Below the pieces are notes generated by a model, which was given only the letters and a program-made list of their open reading frames with translations, was not told the origin of the DNA and searched no databases. Shown one piece after another: positions 34,051-38,167 of a stretch of 38,167 bases of DNA (its first letter is position 1; each line of letters opens with the position of its first letter). Position numbers and translations under genes: made by a program. Origin of the DNA: Okeania sp. SIO3I5 (GTDB taxonomy: Bacteria; Cyanobacteriota; Cyanobacteriia; Cyanobacteriales; Microcoleaceae). The stretch is from assembly GCF_010672085.1 (NCBI RefSeq), contig NZ_JAAHHT010000013.1, positions 48,288 through 86,454 of the forward strand. Reading direction: 5' to 3'.

Positions 34051-35226
34051 ATGAGGTTAGTTGAAAGACATATTATTCAACCAACACATCGGTTTTATGC
34101 TGAAATTGATCGACTGTGTTTCTTGTCGAAAAATCTCTATAACTATGCTAATTATTTAGTTCGTCAATCTTTGATATTTGAAAATAAAAATCTATCCTAC
34201 TATGACCTACAAAAAAGACTTTCTACTCAAGCCGACTATCAAGCAATGCCAGCTAAAGTATCTCAACAAACCTTGATGATACTAGATAGAAACTGGAAAA
34301 GCTTTTTAGCCGCGAACGAAGTTTATAAACAGAATCCATCAAAGTTTAAATCTCGTCCTCGTCTTCCTGGATATAAAAATAAAATAACGGGAAGAAATCT
34401 GATAATTTATACGACACAAGCTATCAGCAAGAGGCAACTAAAACAAGGAATTATTAATCCTTCTCAAACAGGGATTTATCTCAAAACATTAGTACCTACT
34501 TCACAAATTAAACAAGTTCGTCTCGTCCCTAGACTTAATCATTATGTAATTGAAGTGATTTATGAAAAATGCAAAAAACAATACGAGCTAGAAAAAAATT
34601 GTTGTGCCAGCATTGATATTGGATTAAACAATTTAGCTACATTAACTTTTAATCAAGCCGGAATTAAACCCAAGAGTGATAAATGGCAGACCGTTAAAAT
34701 CTATTAATCAATACTATAATAAAGTTAAGTAGCTCTCCTACAATCTCAAATCCGGGAAAATCAATCAAGTCTGAGACTAAAAAAGCTTTGCAATCAAAGA
34801 GAATTTAAAATCAATGATTATCTTCATAAAGCATCTCGTTTGATTATTGATACTTTAATTAATCAGAAAATAGGAACTCTGATAATAGGGCATAATGAAG
34901 ACTGGAAACAGAAGATAAATCTAGGGAAAAGAAATAATCAAAATTTTGTATCTGTCCCCTATAACAAGTTAATAGAAATGTTATCTTATAAAGCTGAGAT
35001 GGTAGGAATAAATGTGATTATTACAGAAGAATCTTATACCTCTGCATCAAGTTTTATAGATAATGATTTGATTCCAGTTTACAAAAAAGGTCAGAAAATA
35101 AGAGTCAACTTTTCAGGAAAAAGAGTAAAGCGATGCAGCGCGGTCTTGGGGGTTCCCCCCATGAGGACTGCATCAAGACAAAGAGGTTTGTATCGCAGTG
35201 CCAGCAAAGGATTAATCAATGAGTAA
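34051..35226 (+). pseudogene. tnpB: Decayed tnpB of an IS605-type element between patX and hetR
   Basis: The first 218 codons (MRLVERHIIQPTHRF, RPRLPGYKNK, CASIDIGLNNLATLTF with the first RuvC Asp) end by a frameshift near 34675. A second frame continues NGRPLKSINQYYNK and stops at about 34729. The next open part (from about 34840) has GTLIIGHNEDWKQ and VIITEESYTSASSF (RuvC Glu). The GKRVKR/RGLYRS junction is split by a 48-base insertion at 35132. The frame ends in GLINE, so the third catalytic Asp block is lost. The protein is inactive, though its end sequences may still be mobilisable. No tnpA is present. Confidence 0.85.
35132..35174. repeat. 43-bp G/C-run palindrome inserted in tnpB
   Basis: GATGCAG ... 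GGGGGTTCCCCC ... CTGCATC, an imperfect palindrome. It lies in a 48-base (16-codon) in-frame insertion that splits the conserved KRVKR-GLYRS segment of the tnpB remnant. It is a short mobile-looking palindrome of the sort scattered through large filamentous cyanobacterial genomes. Confidence 0.85.
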
Positions 35227-36988
<1,762 letters not shown>

Positions 36989-37016
36989 TTTAGCTACTTG
37001 CTAGCTTTGATAGCTT

Positions 37017-37042
37017 AGGAGCTAGAATAAGTTCTAACTCCT
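37017..37042. terminator. Candidate hairpin downstream of hetR
   Basis: AGGAG-C-TAGAA-TAAG-TTCTA-A-CTCCT forms a ten-pair stem 29 bases after the hetR stop. A T-run (TTTTTTT) follows only about 32 bases later, after ATCAGG, so this is not a textbook terminator. The remaining sequence to 37230 shows no gene. Confidence 0.4.
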
Positions 37043-37230
37043 GATCTATAAGCAATTATAATTTAACTATCAGGTTTTTTTGTTAATTTCGTTTGATAAG
37101 TAATAGCGACAAAATTAATTACAGATTGCGAATCCTTTCTTGCCTTTTATATGTATTGTTGTGATTGTATTTTTTATTTGAGATTGAACAGGTTTCTAGA
37201 GTTAAAATTTTGAGTTATTCTGCTGTATTT

Positions 37231-37749
37231 TTAATTTAATTCTCGTGTTTGACATAGTTCTACCCATGAAATTACAGGAATGGGTGAAGACTTTAAGTGT
37301 GGAGTAGATAATTCTTCATCTGTTACTATAATTGCTTCAACTTTCCAATTTAGATTGGGGTCTAAACCAAGCCAGATTAATATTTCTTGTAGATGATTAT
37401 TAACCCATTTAACTCTTTCTTGATGATGTTCAATAGTCGATTTTTTCTGACTTTTACCTTTGTTTTTTCCTATAAATAAATTGTCTAATTCATTTTTCAT
37501 TTGGTGTGGAGCGCGAGCCATTGAAAAATTTTTACATTCAACCATTTTAATACATAAATTTTTAGAGTCAGCTACTAAGACATCTATATCACCTAACGGT
37601 TTTCCTTTTTCTTCCTCAATCTTAATTTCACCAATTTTTTCAACCTTTCGATGCACAATTAGCGTTGAATCTTGTTCAAACCAATCAGCTATTTTATTGT
37701 TGAAGTCTTCCCCTGCTTGGGTTGTTATCTTACTGATTACTTCCTTCAT
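37231..37749 (-). CDS. PD-(D/E)XK nuclease-like protein or C-terminal fragment of a larger one
   Basis: A 172-residue protein. GDIDVLVADS (Asp54/Asp56) and MVECKN (Glu71, Lys73) form the D...ExK core of restriction-endonuclease-like nucleases. The rest includes HHQERVKWVNNHLQEIL and VEAIIVTDEELSTPHL, then SPIPVISWVELCQ. It starts directly with a helix and the core follows at once, which is short for a stand-alone enzyme. The open pieces upstream at 37811-38143 could be earlier parts of the same original gene. The start at ATG 37749 lacks a clear ribosome binding site. Confidence 0.6.
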   Translation of the reverse strand: MKEVISKITTQAGEDFNNKIADWFEQDSTLIVHRKVEKIGEIKIEEEKGKPLGDIDVLVADSKNLCIKMVECKNFSMARAPHQMKNELDNLFIGKNKGKSQKKSTIEHHQERVKWVNNHLQEILIWLGLDPNLNWKVEAIIVTDEELSTPHLKSSPIPVISWVELCQTRELN

Positions 37750-37810
37750 TTCTTGACTTTCTGCTTAAAATTTTCCAGTCAAACAAAGTTGAATGAGGTA
37801 TTTTTTTACT

Positions 37811-38143
37811 TCATATAAATAGTGAATCTTCGATGTTATCCCAGACTGCGGTACTATAAGATTTTACTAGCTCATTTTTCACACCATGCTCAATAGCAAG
37901 ACGAATCAATTCATTCCTAGTAGCTGTTAACAATATTCCAGGAATTGCAACAATAAATTTGCCATAAATTTGAACAATAGGTTTGGCTAACAACTCACCA
38001 TTATCAATGTTGTAATTGTTAATTGAAACATTACCAAGTTCTAATATCAAATTTTATATTGCCTCAAAAATAATACCATTTTCAGTTAGTAAGTTAGTTA
38101 ACTCTGACTTAGTAAAAGATACAGATTTTTTCAATTGATTCAT
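37811..38143 (-). pseudogene. Broken frames upstream of the nuclease-like gene
   Basis: In one frame, ATG 38143 opens MNQLKKSVSFTKSELTNLL up to ENGIIFEAI and meets TAA at 38056-38054. The same frame then continues (NLILELGNVSINNYNIDNG, KPIVQIYGKFIVAIPG, NELIRLAIEHGVKNELV) to TGA at 37811. A shifted frame at 37760-37810 reads YEVKKYLIQLCLTGKF. The pattern suggests a once longer protein interrupted by a nonsense codon and a frameshift, with its nuclease-like end at 37231-37749. Separate small genes remain possible. Confidence 0.45.
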
Positions 38144-38167
38144 GTATTGAGAAGTTGGGAAATAGGA

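Noticed and set aside
37460-37756. 98-codon plus-strand frame
   Set aside because: Complementary to the nuclease-like gene, which has a recognisable catalytic motif; the plus-strand frame has none.

Overview
The window is AT-rich DNA from a filamentous cyanobacterium, most likely a non-heterocystous Oscillatoriales-type genome, although rank below phylum cannot be fixed from sequence alone. The reasons are a clear HetR protein, an upstream secreted peptide ending in RGSGR (PatX type), GUN4-domain proteins, a Uma2-family gene, octamer GCGATCGC sites, and large intergenic spaces filled with short repeats such as the heptamer CAGTTAT. No rRNA, tRNA or CRISPR array was seen.

Layout: 1-1276 has two nested tandem duplications, the second of which copied the promoter and first codons of a GUN4 gene. 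1277-3207 is repeat-rich spacer. 3208-6062 holds a small membrane protein, an AI-2E/PerM-type permease and a Uma2 protein, separated by direct and inverted repeats. 6480-10389 carries two tandem paralogues (minus strand), each a zinc ribbon, a Ser/Thr kinase and an FGE-sulfatase/C-type-lectin-like domain. Their last ~40 codons differ in the pattern expected of diversity-generating retroelement (DGR) variable regions. 10711-12834 is glgX, which together with treZ (21268) and treY (24868) gives the glycogen-to-trehalose route, spread over 17 kb. Between them, 13302-19955 is a compact gene set: a helical protein, a protein sharing its helical module fused to GUN4, an SPFH/band-7 membrane protein, and a von Willebrand A (vWA) gene that is frameshifted and split by a TnpB element.

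27768-29715 is an array of about 13 copies of a 147-bp (49-codon) repeat. 30179-32384 encodes an SLBB polysaccharide-export protein and adenylylsulfate kinase CysC. 33268-36988 is the patX-hetR patterning locus, with a decayed tnpB inserted between the two genes and a 21-bp duplication at the hetR start. The right end has a PD-(D/E)XK-like gene and broken pieces upstream of it.

The best leads are the paired kinase-lectin genes with DGR-like termini, the patX-hetR locus with its unusual translation start, the helical/GUN4/SPFH/vWA operon, and the 49-codon tandem array.
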